Source: Jeotgalibacillus malaysiensis (GTDB lineage Bacteria; Bacillota; Bacilli; Bacillales; Jeotgalibacillaceae). From it: a stretch of DNA of 64,000 nt. A model generated the notes under the pieces. The model saw only the letters and a list, made by a program, of their open reading frames with translations, did no database searches and was not told the DNA's origin. Of the stretch, positions 27,639 through 36,743 are shown one piece after another; positions within the stretch are counted from its first letter, which is position 1; each line of letters begins with the position of its first letter. Location of the stretch: positions 2,278,501 through 2,342,500 of the forward strand of contig CP009416.1 in NCBI GenBank assembly GCA_000818095.1, written 5' to 3'. The translations under genes were made by a program, and so were the position numbers.

Positions 27639-28358
27639 TTGTGATTGATTTTCATTCAAGTACTGATTTAATATTACGATCTCCACTCTTCGATTCATCG
27701 CCCAGCCTTCCGGACCATTGTTCTCAGCTACCGGTCTTGTATCCCCGTATCCAACCGCCGCAAAACGTTCTGAGCTGATCTCATAACGTTCCTGCAAATA
27801 CCTGACAACACTGCTTGCACGTGCGCCTGAGAGCTCCCAGTTTGAAGGATAGACAGCTGTCTGAATCGGACGGTTATCTGTATGACCTTCAATGCGGACA
27901 AAATTAGGAATATCTTCAAGAAGATTTCCTATCTCTTCAAGCACCGGCTCAGCCTCAGACAGAAGCTCTGCCTGACCGGAATCAAACAGCACCTGTTCCT
28001 GAAGGGTAATGACAACGCCCCTGTCCGTCTGTGACGCAGTGACCTGATCAGTCAGCCCGTTTTCAAGAAGGAAAGAATTGATATCCTGATAGAGCGTCTG
28101 TAGCTCCTGATCTTCTCTAATCTCTTCTTCAAGCCACTCTTCATCAAATGGTATAACTGAATCCGACTCTTCAAAAACACCCTGATTTCTAAATGCCTGT
28201 GTAATGGAGTCGAATTTATCCTGATCGACCTGTGAAATTGAAAATAATAAAATAAAAAATACCAAAATCAGCATCATGAAATCTGCAAAAGTGACCATCC
28301 ATTTCGGCGTATTATTTTCAGGTGGACTGACAGTTGTAAATCGTTTACGCTTTGCCAT
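27636..28358 (-). CDS. motS: Flagellar stator protein MotS (MotB family)
   Basis: The 240-residue protein has one N-terminal transmembrane helix containing the ion-binding aspartate in FADFMMLILVFFILLFS. An OmpA-like peptidoglycan-binding domain (about residues 120-230) has VRIEGHTDNRPI and NWELSGARASSVVRYL. It partners MotP in a stator. In Bacillus, MotPS at this locus, beside ccpA, is Na+-coupled. The gene overlaps motP by 14 bases. Confidence 0.93.
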   Translation of the reverse strand: MAKRKRFTTVSPPENNTPKWMVTFADFMMLILVFFILLFSISQVDQDKFDSITQAFRNQGVFEESDSVIPFDEEWLEEEIREDQELQTLYQDINSFLLENGLTDQVTASQTDRGVVITLQEQVLFDSGQAELLSEAEPVLEEIGNLLEDIPNFVRIEGHTDNRPIQTAVYPSNWELSGARASSVVRYLQERYEISSERFAAVGYGDTRPVAENNGPEGWAMNRRVEIVILNQYLNENQSQ

Positions 28359-29157
28359 TAGACTTTGCCTCTGTCAGATTCGGAATCATACGGTCAGATG
28401 CAGACAGGTAAACCGATAACTGCTCTTCTAGCACTCTTGGATTCTGACCGTGATGAACACCGATCACCCCGTCGATCATGGCCTGCTTCATAAAAATTTC
28501 TTTTTCCGTTTTCTGAGCGAGCTTACTTGCAATCGGATGAAAAACAAGGTTGGCAAGAAGCACACCATAAAAGGTTGTCAGTAAGGCAATGGCCATATTC
28601 GGTCCAATCGCAGCAGGGTCATTTAGTTCCTGAAGCATCAGGACAAGCCCAATAAGCGTGCCAAGCATTCCCCATGCCGGCGCATAATCTGCAGCCTTTT
28701 CAACCATTCTTCTGTTACGCTTGTGTCTTTCTTCTAGAGACTGGATTTCAGCTTCAAGAATCTCAGTGATTGTATCACTCTCTACTCCGTCAATGGCAAG
28801 GTATACCCCTTTTTTCATAAAAGGATCCCTGATCTCTTCAAGTTCTCTCTCGAGTGAGAGCAGTCCTTCTCTCCTGGCAATTTCAGCAAGCCTGATAAAA
28901 AGACTGACCACTTCTTTCATGTCAGAAGGCTGTTGTTTAAAAGCCTGAGACATCACGATCAGCACCCGCTTTAATTCGCTTACAGGAAAAGTGACTGTCA
29001 GAGCTGCAAGTACACCCCCAAGGACAATCATGAGTGAAGGCAGATGAAAGAAAAATGAAAAGCCTCCTGATCCGCTGTTCCAAAGGATTGCACCGGCAAT
29101 TAATAATACCCCCGCTATAACGCCAATCGGTGTTAAAGCATCAAAACGTTTCATCAT
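28345..29157 (-). CDS. motP: Flagellar stator protein MotP (MotA family)
   Basis: The 270-residue four-helix protein has an N-terminal pair of transmembrane helices, a charged cytoplasmic loop (residues about 80-150) and the C-terminal pair with YAPAWGMLGTLIGLVLMLQ, the MotA/TolQ/ExbB signature including the stator proline/threonine region. It forms the torque-generating stator with MotS. The start follows GGGGAG. Sodium coupling is inferred from the MotPS family and locus. Confidence 0.93.
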   Translation of the reverse strand: MMKRFDALTPIGVIAGVLLIAGAILWNSGSGGFSFFFHLPSLMIVLGGVLAALTVTFPVSELKRVLIVMSQAFKQQPSDMKEVVSLFIRLAEIARREGLLSLERELEEIRDPFMKKGVYLAIDGVESDTITEILEAEIQSLEERHKRNRRMVEKAADYAPAWGMLGTLIGLVLMLQELNDPAAIGPNMAIALLTTFYGVLLANLVFHPIASKLAQKTEKEIFMKQAMIDGVIGVHHGQNPRVLEEQLSVYLSASDRMIPNLTEAKSNGKA

Positions 29158-29274
29158 TTGAACTCCCCATCATTTTAATAAAAGCCAGCCAGGAAACCCC
29201 GACCGGCTCATATGCATTATTCTCTATCTGTTATATCGGCTGAAAGCCAATGGATGTTAAGACAGAAATCAACA

Positions 29275-30273
29275 TTATTTCGTTGATTGTCTCTCCTCTA
29301 TTCTGTGAGGCAGTACGACAGTCTGGTCGTCGATTGACTCTTTATTCATCAGCTTTGTCAGCAGGCGCATTGCAACGGCTCCGATATCGTAAAGAGGCTG
29401 CACAACTGATGTCAGCTGCGGACGAACCATTAGTGCAAGCTTCGTATTATCAAAGCTCATTACTTCTACATCATCCGGAATGTTCAGCCCTTCATCCTGG
29501 GCACCGTGCACGACTCCTAATGCCATCTCATCATTGCCAACAAAAATGGCTGTCGGCTTGTCATCGAGCTCGCGCAGCTTTGCCCATGCATCAAGACCGG
29601 AGTCATACGTATAGTCTCCTTCAAATACGAAATCTTCATTATAAGTCAAACCGTTATTTTCAAGAGCAGCTTTATACCCTTCAAGCTTCATCGAACGGTT
29701 AATCGTATCGTGGAAAGGTCCACTCACAAAGGCTACATTCTTGTGTCCCTTCTCAATCAGAGAAGTCACAGCATCAATAGACGCCTGGTAATAATCAATG
29801 TTAACTGAAGGTGTCTGGTTTGTTTCTTCAACTGAACCTGCAATGACAATCGGGACAGGTGAGCGCTGGAATTCAGCTACGTGCTCTTCTGTAATCCTGC
29901 CACCCATGAAGACAATTCCGTCAACCTGTTTTCCGAGCATGGTATTTAAAAGATGTAATTCCTTTTCTTCATTTTGATCTGAGTTACTCAAAATGATGTT
30001 GTATTTATACATCGTTGCAATATCTTCAATTCCGCGTGCAAGCTCTGCAAAAAAGATATTTGAAATATCGGGAATGATTACGCCGACTGTTGTTGTCTTC
30101 TTACTTGCAAGACCACGCGCTACAGCATTCGGGCGATATCCAAGACGTTCAATTACTTCAAGTACCTTTTTTCTTGTTGCGGGTTTTACATTTGGGTTTC
30201 CGTTCACTACACGGGAAACGGTCGCCATTGAGACGTTCGCTTCACGTGCTACATCATAAATTGTAATATTCAT
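29275..30273 (-). CDS. ccpA: Catabolite control protein A
   Basis: The 332-residue LacI-family regulator has an N-terminal helix-turn-helix ([22 protein letters not shown]) whose hinge helix follows at [12 protein letters not shown] periplasmic-binding-like effector domain carries the CcpA residues for HPr-Ser-P contact. It represses or activates carbon-catabolite genes at cre sites. The ATG at 30273 is 8 bases after AAAGGAG; the upstream in-frame codons are not conserved. A possible cre lies at 30382-30398 (TTTGAAAGCGCCTTATC, two mismatches), so autoregulation is possible. Confidence 0.96.
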   Translation of the reverse strand: MNITIYDVAREANVSMATVSRVVNGNPNVKPATRKKVLEVIERLGYRPNAVARGLASKKTTTVGVIIPDISNIFFAELARGIEDIATMYKYNIILSNSDQNEEKELHLLNTMLGKQVDGIVFMGGRITEEHVAEFQRSPVPIVIAGSVEETNQTPSVNIDYYQASIDAVTSLIEKGHKNVAFVSGPFHDTINRSMKLEGYKAALENNGLTYNEDFVFEGDYTYDSGLDAWAKLRELDDKPTAIFVGNDEMALGVVHGAQDEGLNIPDDVEVMSFDNTKLALMVRPQLTSVVQPLYDIGAVAMRLLTKLMNKESIDDQTVVLPHRIEERQSTK

Positions 30274-30408
30274 CGACAGCACTCCTTTGATCCATTTTCA
30301 TTTATTTTCATTTTACACGAAAAATCCTTTAAAACGAACTAATAACTCAGTATTGCTCAATTACACTATCATACTCGACTGATAAGGCGCTTTCAAATAA
30401 AATCAAAA

Positions 30409-30443
30409 AAATCTGAAGCTTTGTGACAAAGCTTCAGATTTTG
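30409..30443 (-). terminator. Terminator of the DAHP synthase gene
   Basis: AAATCTGAAGCTTTG pairs with CAAAGCTTCAGATTT; T-runs flank it on both strands. Confidence 0.92.
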
Positions 30444-30448
30444 TTCAA

Positions 30449-31528
30449 TTATTTAGCATGAACACCCAGGTATTCCTGAATTGCATTCCAAAAATGATCA
30501 AACTGCTCGAAGTTCATCTGCTGAGCAGAATCTGACAGCGCAACCGCCGGATCTGGATGCACTTCAGCCATCACACCGTCAGCTCCTACCGCAAGTGCTG
30601 CTTTTGCAGTCGGCAGTAACAGGTCACGACGACCGGTAGAGTGAGTAACATCTACAAATACAGGTAAGTGCGTTTCCTGCTTCAGGATTGGCACTGCTGA
30701 AATATCAAGCGTGTTTCTTGTCGCTTTTTCATACGTACGGATACCGCGTTCACAAAGGATAATCTTATCGTTACCCTGTGCCATAATATATTCAGCTGCA
30801 TTGACAAATTCATCAATCGTTGCTGATAGACCACGTTTTAGGAGTACAGGCTTTTTAGATGCTCCTGCTGCTTTTAACAGTTCAAAGTTCTGCATATTAC
30901 GAGCGCCGATCTGAATCACATCAATGTAATCTGCTGCTTCTTCAATATGCGCCGGGTTTACAATTTCACTGATGACTGCAAGATCGTGCTTATCTGCCAC
31001 CTGCTTCAGAATCTGTAGACCTTCAAGGCCAAGCCCCTGGAAGTCGTATGGAGATGTTCTAGGCTTGTACGCTCCACCGCGAAGCAGCTTCAGTCCTTTT
31101 GCTTTCATTTGTTCAGCTACAGCGTCCACCTGCTCAAATGATTCTACCGCACATGGTCCGAAGATAAATTGAGGCGCACCATTACCAATGCTCTCACCTT
31201 TCAGCGTTACGACTGTATCCTCATTTTTCTTCTTACGGGATACAAGCAGCGCTTTACGGTGATCATCTTTTTGTAATTCAAGTCCTGCCTTAAAGATCTC
31301 TTTAAAAATATGCTCAATGGTAGAATTCAAAAACGGACCTTTGTTATGTTCCTTCAAAAGATCAAGCATTGCCCGCTCACGAACAGGTTCAAAGCGGTTC
31401 ATACCCTGCTTTTCTTTCACACGTCCAATTTCCTGTACCGTCTCTGCGCGCTGATTAATCAGTTCTAGCAGCTGAAGGTTCATCTCATCTACTTTCTTTC
31501 TAAGCTGGTCTAATTCAACATTCGTCAT
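30449..31528 (-). CDS. aroA: Bifunctional DAHP synthase / chorismate mutase
   Basis: Of 359 residues, the first 90 or so form an AroQ-type chorismate mutase ([20 protein letters not shown]). The remainder is a KDO8P-type DAHP synthase ([51 protein letters not shown]). It catalyses the first step of the shikimate pathway; the mutase domain makes the enzyme sensitive to chorismate and prephenate. This fusion is the Bacillus aroA arrangement beside ccpA and ytxGHJ. Confidence 0.95.
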   Translation of the reverse strand: MTNVELDQLRKKVDEMNLQLLELINQRAETVQEIGRVKEKQGMNRFEPVRERAMLDLLKEHNKGPFLNSTIEHIFKEIFKAGLELQKDDHRKALLVSRKKKNEDTVVTLKGESIGNGAPQFIFGPCAVESFEQVDAVAEQMKAKGLKLLRGGAYKPRTSPYDFQGLGLEGLQILKQVADKHDLAVISEIVNPAHIEEAADYIDVIQIGARNMQNFELLKAAGASKKPVLLKRGLSATIDEFVNAAEYIMAQGNDKIILCERGIRTYEKATRNTLDISAVPILKQETHLPVFVDVTHSTGRRDLLLPTAKAALAVGADGVMAEVHPDPAVALSDSAQQMNFEQFDHFWNAIQEYLGVHAK

Positions 31529-31731
31529 AACAAAACATTCCTTTCATTTGAAAATACCATTGATTGTCTAGCTGCCTTTTCCATCTTTCTGAATTGTGAT
31601 ACATTTTGATAGAAGGTTTCAGCTGATCAATTGTAGATCATTATATATGATGTTTTTTAAAAAGTCACGCAAAATATTTTATTAATTAAACGCTTTTAAG
31701 CGGTAAAGCGTAAAAGGACAGGTGTGCATTT

Positions 31732-33861
31732 GTGAAAAAACTATTTGCATTGGATATCGGAACCCGCTCAATCGTTGGTCTGATCATGACTGTAGATCAG
31801 TCAGGCTACGAGCTGATCGATTACATACAGAAGGAACATCAGGAGCGGGCAATGCTCGATGGACAGATCCATCATGTACCGGCTGTTGCTTCTCTTATTA
31901 CAGAAATTAAGCAGGAACTTGAAGAAACGCACGGACCGTTAAAAGAAGTATCCGTTGCAGCAGCCGGACGGGCTCTAAAGACAAAGCGTGCCTCTTTTTC
32001 TAAGGAAATGTCAGCAGATAAAGCGTTAACTAAACAGGATATTTTACATATGGAATTAAGTGCCGTTCAATCTGCTCAGGAAGCTGCAGCTGCAAGTGAA
32101 GACAGCCAGGCTTATCACTGTGTCGGTTATTCAGTCGTGCACTACTTGCTTGACCATCAGGAAATTGGCAGCCTTGAAGATCAATTGGGTGATCATGTAG
32201 GTGTTGAGATCATTGCAACGTTTCTCCCACGTGTCGTTGTGGAATCACTGCTAGCCTCTTTAAACAGGGCTGGGCTGAAAATGAGTGCCTTAACACTTGA
32301 ACCAATTGCTGCTATTAATGTATTAATCCCTCCTTCTATGCGCAGGCTGAACGTCGCGCTTGTCGATATTGGAGCGGGGACTTCTGATATTGCAATCACC
32401 AATGAAGGAACTGTAACTGCCTATGGGATGGTTCCAGTTGCCGGAGATGAGATTTCAGAAGCTTTAAGCGATGAGTTTCTGCTGGATTTTAACGATGCAG
32501 AAACGCTGAAGAGAAAATTATTCAGCTCTGATGATGAAATTGAATTTACAGATATATTAGGCTTCACCCAAAAGCTTTCAAAGGAATCCATAATTGAAAA
32601 GATCCTGCCTGCTGTTGATAAGCTGGCTGACGCTATTTCAAAAGAGATTTCTATACTAAATAATGAGTTGTCACCTAAAGCCGTTATGCTGGTTGGAGGT
32701 GGCAGCCTGACACCAAAACTGACGGTGAAACTGGCTGAAAAGTTGGAGCTGCCTGAAAATCGGGTTGCGGTTCGTGGAATTGAAGCTATTCAGGGGTTAA
32801 AGCTGAATCATAAAGCTGCCGGTCCTGAACTTGTAACCCCTGCAGGCATCGCTATCGCAGCGAATCAGATGCCTATCAGCTATATGCCTGTTAAGGTGAA
32901 TGGTCACGACGTCAGATTATTTGAGATCAGAGAACTGACGGCAGGAGATGCAATCCTCGCTTCCGGGTTGAGCGTACCAAAACTTTATGGAAAACCAGGT
33001 CTTGCTAAAATGGTGAAAGTGAACGGCAGCCATGTTACTTTGCCCGGCTCGCATGGTCTTCCACCAGTTCTGACGATCAACGGTAACATCAGTGAATTGA
33101 ATTCACCTCTTCAGGCACACGATGAACTAAGCATTGTCCCTGGGAAAGACGGAGAAGAAGCCTGTGTCCAGGTTAAAGACCTGCTTGAGGAATCACTGGT
33201 GATCAGTGTGAGCTTGAATGAAAGACCTCTTCAGATTAAACGAAAAGTCTTTGTAAATGGGGTTGAGCGTGATGTCGATTCACCTGTACATGATCGTGAT
33301 GACATCTTGATCGAGCATAAAATGACTGCTGGGGAAGCATTTATAAAAGCTGGTATGATTGTTCCAGATCCTGAAAACACTTTTTACCTGAATATAGACG
33401 GTAAAGGCACCTATTTTCCGCAGTGGGATCAGATATTTATTCATAACCGGCAGCCTTTTCCACTTAAAAAGCTGGATCGTGTCATTCATCATGGGGATCA
33501 GTTATCACTGCCTCCTGCGCCAAAGCGGACAATCGCAGAACTGAAAAAGACACTTCATGTAAACAGTCTTCATGCTACAGTTTCATTCAACGGGCAGAAT
33601 ATCAATGTGTCGTCTGCTTCAGTTCAGATTTTAAAAGATGGAGCGGTACTTGAAGATAACTTTGAATTAAAAAATGGCGATTCGATCGATGTTATAAAGA
33701 AATCAGGTGAAATGATTTTTCAGGATATATTCAATTATGTGGATTGGAAGCCACCTGCTTCAGCCAAAAAGATTGAAATCAAGAAAAATGGGGAAGACTG
33801 CGAGCTCTCATCTGCTATTATTGCAGGGGATTCGCTTGAGGTCATCATACATGAAAAATAA
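31732..33861 (+). CDS. Long FtsA-like actin-fold ATPase
   Basis: The 709-residue protein has a FtsA/PilM-like actin fold in the first 380 residues or so: FALDIGTRSIVGLI (phosphate 1), VALVDIGAGTSDIAI (phosphate 2) and VMLVGGGSLTPKL (adenosine). About 320 further residues appear to contain several small beta-rich units (VKVNGHDVRLFEIRELTAGD, FVNGVERDVDSP, SFNGQNINVSSA). Homologues are annotated FtsA-domain proteins in Bacillales, function undefined. No C-terminal membrane-targeting helix is obvious. Start GTG at 31732. B. subtilis 168 does not have this gene between aroA and ytxJ, so this looks like an insertion in the conserved order. Confidence 0.75.
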   Translation: MKKLFALDIGTRSIVGLIMTVDQSGYELIDYIQKEHQERAMLDGQIHHVPAVASLITEIKQELEETHGPLKEVSVAAAGRALKTKRASFSKEMSADKALTKQDILHMELSAVQSAQEAAAASEDSQAYHCVGYSVVHYLLDHQEIGSLEDQLGDHVGVEIIATFLPRVVVESLLASLNRAGLKMSALTLEPIAAINVLIPPSMRRLNVALVDIGAGTSDIAITNEGTVTAYGMVPVAGDEISEALSDEFLLDFNDAETLKRKLFSSDDEIEFTDILGFTQKLSKESIIEKILPAVDKLADAISKEISILNNELSPKAVMLVGGGSLTPKLTVKLAEKLELPENRVAVRGIEAIQGLKLNHKAAGPELVTPAGIAIAANQMPISYMPVKVNGHDVRLFEIRELTAGDAILASGLSVPKLYGKPGLAKMVKVNGSHVTLPGSHGLPPVLTINGNISELNSPLQAHDELSIVPGKDGEEACVQVKDLLEESLVISVSLNERPLQIKRKVFVNGVERDVDSPVHDRDDILIEHKMTAGEAFIKAGMIVPDPENTFYLNIDGKGTYFPQWDQIFIHNRQPFPLKKLDRVIHHGDQLSLPPAPKRTIAELKKTLHVNSLHATVSFNGQNINVSSASVQILKDGAVLEDNFELKNGDSIDVIKKSGEMIFQDIFNYVDWKPPASAKKIEIKKNGEDCELSSAIIAGDSLEVIIHEK

Positions 33862-33890
33862 AAAGCTGGCCGCAATGGCCAGCTTTTTAT
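33858..33890. terminator. Bidirectional terminator between FtsA-like gene and ytxJ
   Basis: AAAAAGCTGGCC and GGCCAGCTTTTT flank a 4-nt loop, with T-runs on both sides. Confidence 0.95.
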
Positions 33891-34207
33891 TTTGTGCTTG
33901 CTTCCTTCAGTGCTTTTTCAGTAATACGTGAGTGCGAAGTATTCCATACCGGTTCTCCGTCTTTCACATGAAAGATCTGCGGAGACTCATGACGGGTGTT
34001 GAATGCTTCTGCAATATGCGTTGAAGTTTCACGTGCTTCCTGAATTGGTACATATACAACCTTCGCAGTGCTATGATCAGCAAAAGATTTACATGCCTGA
34101 TATGCAGCTGATGAGATTGGACACGTCAGACTATGCTTTAAAATGAAAAAGTCTTTTTCATTCTGGAGTACTTGATTAAATGCTTCTACACTTGAGATCT
34201 TCTCCAT
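33887..34207 (-). CDS. ytxJ: Bacillithiol-system redox protein YtxJ
   Basis: The 106-residue thioredoxin-fold protein has a monothiol active site CPIS in ILKHSLTCPISSAA and the cis-proline region ESPQIFHVKDGE. YtxJ homologues are linked to bacillithiol redox chemistry, with a monothiol-bacilliredoxin-like activity proposed. The ATG at 34207 follows AAAGGAG by about 8 bases; the GTG at 34216 overlaps the Shine-Dalgarno. Last gene of ytxGHJ. Confidence 0.88.
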   Translation of the reverse strand: MEKISSVEAFNQVLQNEKDFFILKHSLTCPISSAAYQACKSFADHSTAKVVYVPIQEARETSTHIAEAFNTRHESPQIFHVKDGEPVWNTSHSRITEKALKEASTK

Positions 34208-34224
34208 CAGGCTCACTCCTTTAC

Positions 34225-34638
34225 TTATCGATTTGTTCTGAGTGGCTCACTTGAAGTTGGTGGTGTTAATGGATCTACCGGATGAACAGTAGGAAGTGAA
34301 GGATCTTTTGCCGTTACAAGCGTTGGTGCCTGCTCGTCAGCCTTATCTTTCGAACGGAAAGATTTCACTTTTTCCATTACACCACTTGATTGATCCTGAA
34401 CGTTTTTAGAAATAGCCGATGACTTTTCTTTTGCCAGTGCCGCCATCTCAGAGCTCTTTGTTACAGCCTGGTCCTTCCATTCATAAGAACGGTCCTTCAG
34501 TCTTCCGGCCTGTGTATTTAAGTCCTGACGGAACTCCCCGCCGGATTTAGGTGCTAAAATCAAAGCAGTTACCGCTCCTGCAATACTGCCGATTAATGCA
34601 CCGAGTACAAAATCTCTTGAGTTTGTGTTCTTTTCCAT
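34225..34638 (-). CDS. ytxH: General stress protein YtxH
   Basis: The 137-residue protein has an N-terminal glycine-rich hydrophobic segment (FVLGALIGSIAGAVTALILA) with the YtxH-family motif APKSGGEFRQDL, then a charged coiled-coil-like region and a Pro/Thr-rich tail. It is a membrane-associated stress protein of unknown biochemical role. It lies 21 bases after ytxG and shares its SigB-type promoter. Confidence 0.88.
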   Translation of the reverse strand: MEKNTNSRDFVLGALIGSIAGAVTALILAPKSGGEFRQDLNTQAGRLKDRSYEWKDQAVTKSSEMAALAKEKSSAISKNVQDQSSGVMEKVKSFRSKDKADEQAPTLVTAKDPSLPTVHPVDPLTPPTSSEPLRTNR

Positions 34639-34659
34639 AACTGATCCTCCTGCATTGTT

Positions 34660-35151
34660 TTATTTTTGATTTTCATCAACTGGGGGCAATGCGCGCTGAG
34701 GTTCAGGATATTGCTGTTCACGCGTAGCGTATTCCTTTTTACGCGTCTTCCACTTATTACGGATTTCCATTGCCACATTACTCCACTGAACGACCTGAGC
34801 GATCTTATCCTCATTTTGTTCTGCAGTTTGCGTAACAGAGTGAGTAATTTTACCAATTGAATTATTCAGCTGCTGTACGTTTGTTCCTACACCTTTAACT
34901 GCGTCAACAACAGAGTTCAGCTTAGCCGATTTACCCTGGATATCTTCAGCCAATCCATTTGTTTTATGTAGAAGTTCAGTCGTTTCTGTTGTAATTCCGT
35001 CAAGCTGCTTCTGAAGTGCAGCAACTGTGTCTGCCAGACTGTTCAACGTCTTCTTCACAGCATTCAGTGTCACTGCCAGACTGATACATAAAATTAAAAA
35101 GCCTCCTGCTGCAAGCAGCGCACTAATATAAAGTAACATTTCCATAATCAC
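34660..35151 (-). CDS. ytxG: DUF948 stress protein YtxG
   Basis: The 163-residue protein has one N-terminal transmembrane helix (LLYISALLAAGGFLILCISL) and a long coiled-coil with TVAALQKQLDGITTETTELLHKTN, then a basic Pro-rich tail. DUF948 members are general stress proteins. The GTG at 35151 is about 6 bases after AGGAG; ATG codons at 35145 and 35139 are alternatives. First gene of ytxGHJ, behind a SigB-type promoter. Confidence 0.88.
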   Translation of the reverse strand: MIMEMLLYISALLAAGGFLILCISLAVTLNAVKKTLNSLADTVAALQKQLDGITTETTELLHKTNGLAEDIQGKSAKLNSVVDAVKGVGTNVQQLNNSIGKITHSVTQTAEQNEDKIAQVVQWSNVAMEIRNKWKTRKKEYATREQQYPEPQRALPPVDENQK

Positions 35152-35181
35152 TTTCAGCTCCTTTCTATTTATAATTTGGTA

Positions 35182-35207
35182 TTACCCTTGCCCCCTGATA
35201 CCTAAAC
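35182..35207 (-). promoter_or_regulatory. SigB-type promoter of ytxGHJ
   Basis: On the minus strand GTTTAG (35202-35207), 14 bases, then GGGTAA (35182-35187) match the SigB consensus GTTTAA-N12-15-GGGWAW. It is 31 bases before ytxG. The B. subtilis ytxGHJ operon is a known SigB regulon member. Confidence 0.8.
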
Positions 35208-35268
35208 GCTCACAATCCCTATTCTACAAAGATCTCATGATTTCCTTCATAAAATTCAAATTCAGCTT

Positions 35269-35298
35269 AAAAAAAGAAGCCTGATTGAATCAGGCTTC
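35269..35298 (-). terminator. Terminator of murC
   Basis: AAGCCTGATT and AATCAGGCTT form the stem; eight T follow on the minus strand. Confidence 0.92.
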
Positions 35299-35318
35299 CA
35301 TATATAAACGTTTCGCTG

Positions 35319-36629
35319 TTATTCAGATTGCTGAGAAATCCAGTCTTCAAAAGCTTCCTGGAATTTTTGTACGTCTCCTGCACCCATAAAGAGGAATACG
35401 CCGTCTTCATGTTTGCCGAGTACAGATGGATCTTCTACAGTGAGGATCTCTGCACCTTCGATTTTGTTTTGCAGATCTGAAATGGACAGCTTGCCGTGAT
35501 TTTCACGTGCCGAGCCGAAGATTTCACAAAGATATACATGATCTGCGCCTTTTAAGCAATCTGCAAACTCTTCAAGGAACGTCTGTGTTCTTGTAAAAGT
35601 ATGCGGCTGGAAGATCGCAACAATTTCTCTATCAGGATATTTCTTTGAAGCAGAGTCAAGCGTTGCTCTGATCTCTGTCGGGTGGTGTGCATAGTCATCG
35701 ATCAGCGTTCTGCCGCCGATATGTTTTTCAGTAAAACGTCTTTTCACACCGCCGAATGTCTTCAGCTGCTCCTGTACAACTTCAGTAGAAATGCCTTCAT
35801 AGTGACAAAGCGCAATTACTGAAAGTGCGTTAAGAATTGTATGATCTCCATACATCGGAATCTCAAAAGATGCGAAGTATTCGTTTCTGACGAACACATC
35901 AAAAGAAGTACCTGATGGCGACGTTTCTACATTACGCGCCTGGAAATCATTCTCTTCGTTAAATCCGTAAAACAATACAGGTACGTTTGCAACCAGGCTC
36001 TGAAGGTGTTCATCATCACCGCAAGCAATGATGCCCTTGTTTACCTGCTTAGCCATATCCTGAAATGCTGAGAACACGTCATCAATATCAGCAAAGTAAT
36101 CCGGATGGTCAAAATCAATGTTTGTCATGATCATATAATCAGGGGAGTATGAAAGAAAATGTCTGCGGTATTCGCAGGCTTCAAAAACAAAATATTTGCT
36201 GTCTTCATATCCTTTTCCTGACCCGTCACCAATCAGATACGAAGTCTGATCCGCACCCTGCATCACGTGAGCAAGCAGTCCGGTTGTTGATGTTTTACCG
36301 TGTGCACCTGAAACGCCGACAGAAATGTATTTGTTCATAAAATCACCAAGGAATTTATGATATCTGATGAGTTCAATTCCCTGATCTTTTGCTGCCTGAA
36401 TTTCTTCATGGTCATCAGGAAATGCATTTCCGGCAATGACAGTCATATCCGGCTTAATATTTTCTTTATTAAAAGGCAGTATTTCAATCCCTCTGTCTTC
36501 AAGAGGCTTTTGTGTAAAGAAGCGCTTATCAATATCCGATCCCTGTACGTCGTGATTCATATCGTGAAGAATTTGAGCAAGGGGACTCATCCCCGATCCT
36601 TTAATTCCTACAAAGTGAAAACTTGTCAT
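35319..36629 (-). CDS. murC: UDP-N-acetylmuramate--L-alanine ligase
   Basis: The 436-residue Mur ligase has an N-terminal UDP-binding loop ([19 protein letters not shown]), the ATP P-loop [14 protein letters not shown] (about residues 105-118), [11 protein letters not shown] and [10 protein letters not shown]. It adds the first residue of the stem peptide in the cytoplasm. Family length is normal. It lies just downstream of sftA, as in B. subtilis. Confidence 0.96.
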   Translation of the reverse strand: MTSFHFVGIKGSGMSPLAQILHDMNHDVQGSDIDKRFFTQKPLEDRGIEILPFNKENIKPDMTVIAGNAFPDDHEEIQAAKDQGIELIRYHKFLGDFMNKYISVGVSGAHGKTSTTGLLAHVMQGADQTSYLIGDGSGKGYEDSKYFVFEACEYRRHFLSYSPDYMIMTNIDFDHPDYFADIDDVFSAFQDMAKQVNKGIIACGDDEHLQSLVANVPVLFYGFNEENDFQARNVETSPSGTSFDVFVRNEYFASFEIPMYGDHTILNALSVIALCHYEGISTEVVQEQLKTFGGVKRRFTEKHIGGRTLIDDYAHHPTEIRATLDSASKKYPDREIVAIFQPHTFTRTQTFLEEFADCLKGADHVYLCEIFGSARENHGKLSISDLQNKIEGAEILTVEDPSVLGKHEDGVFLFMGAGDVQKFQEAFEDWISQQSE

Positions 36630-36743
36630 GGTTGAACCTCCAACAGTCAGCTGATCAAGCAGTCTGACAGTATATAATTATCTTTATGATTTGCACATAT
36701 TTTGTTATTATAACATGTTTTAAATTGCACACAAATAAACAGT

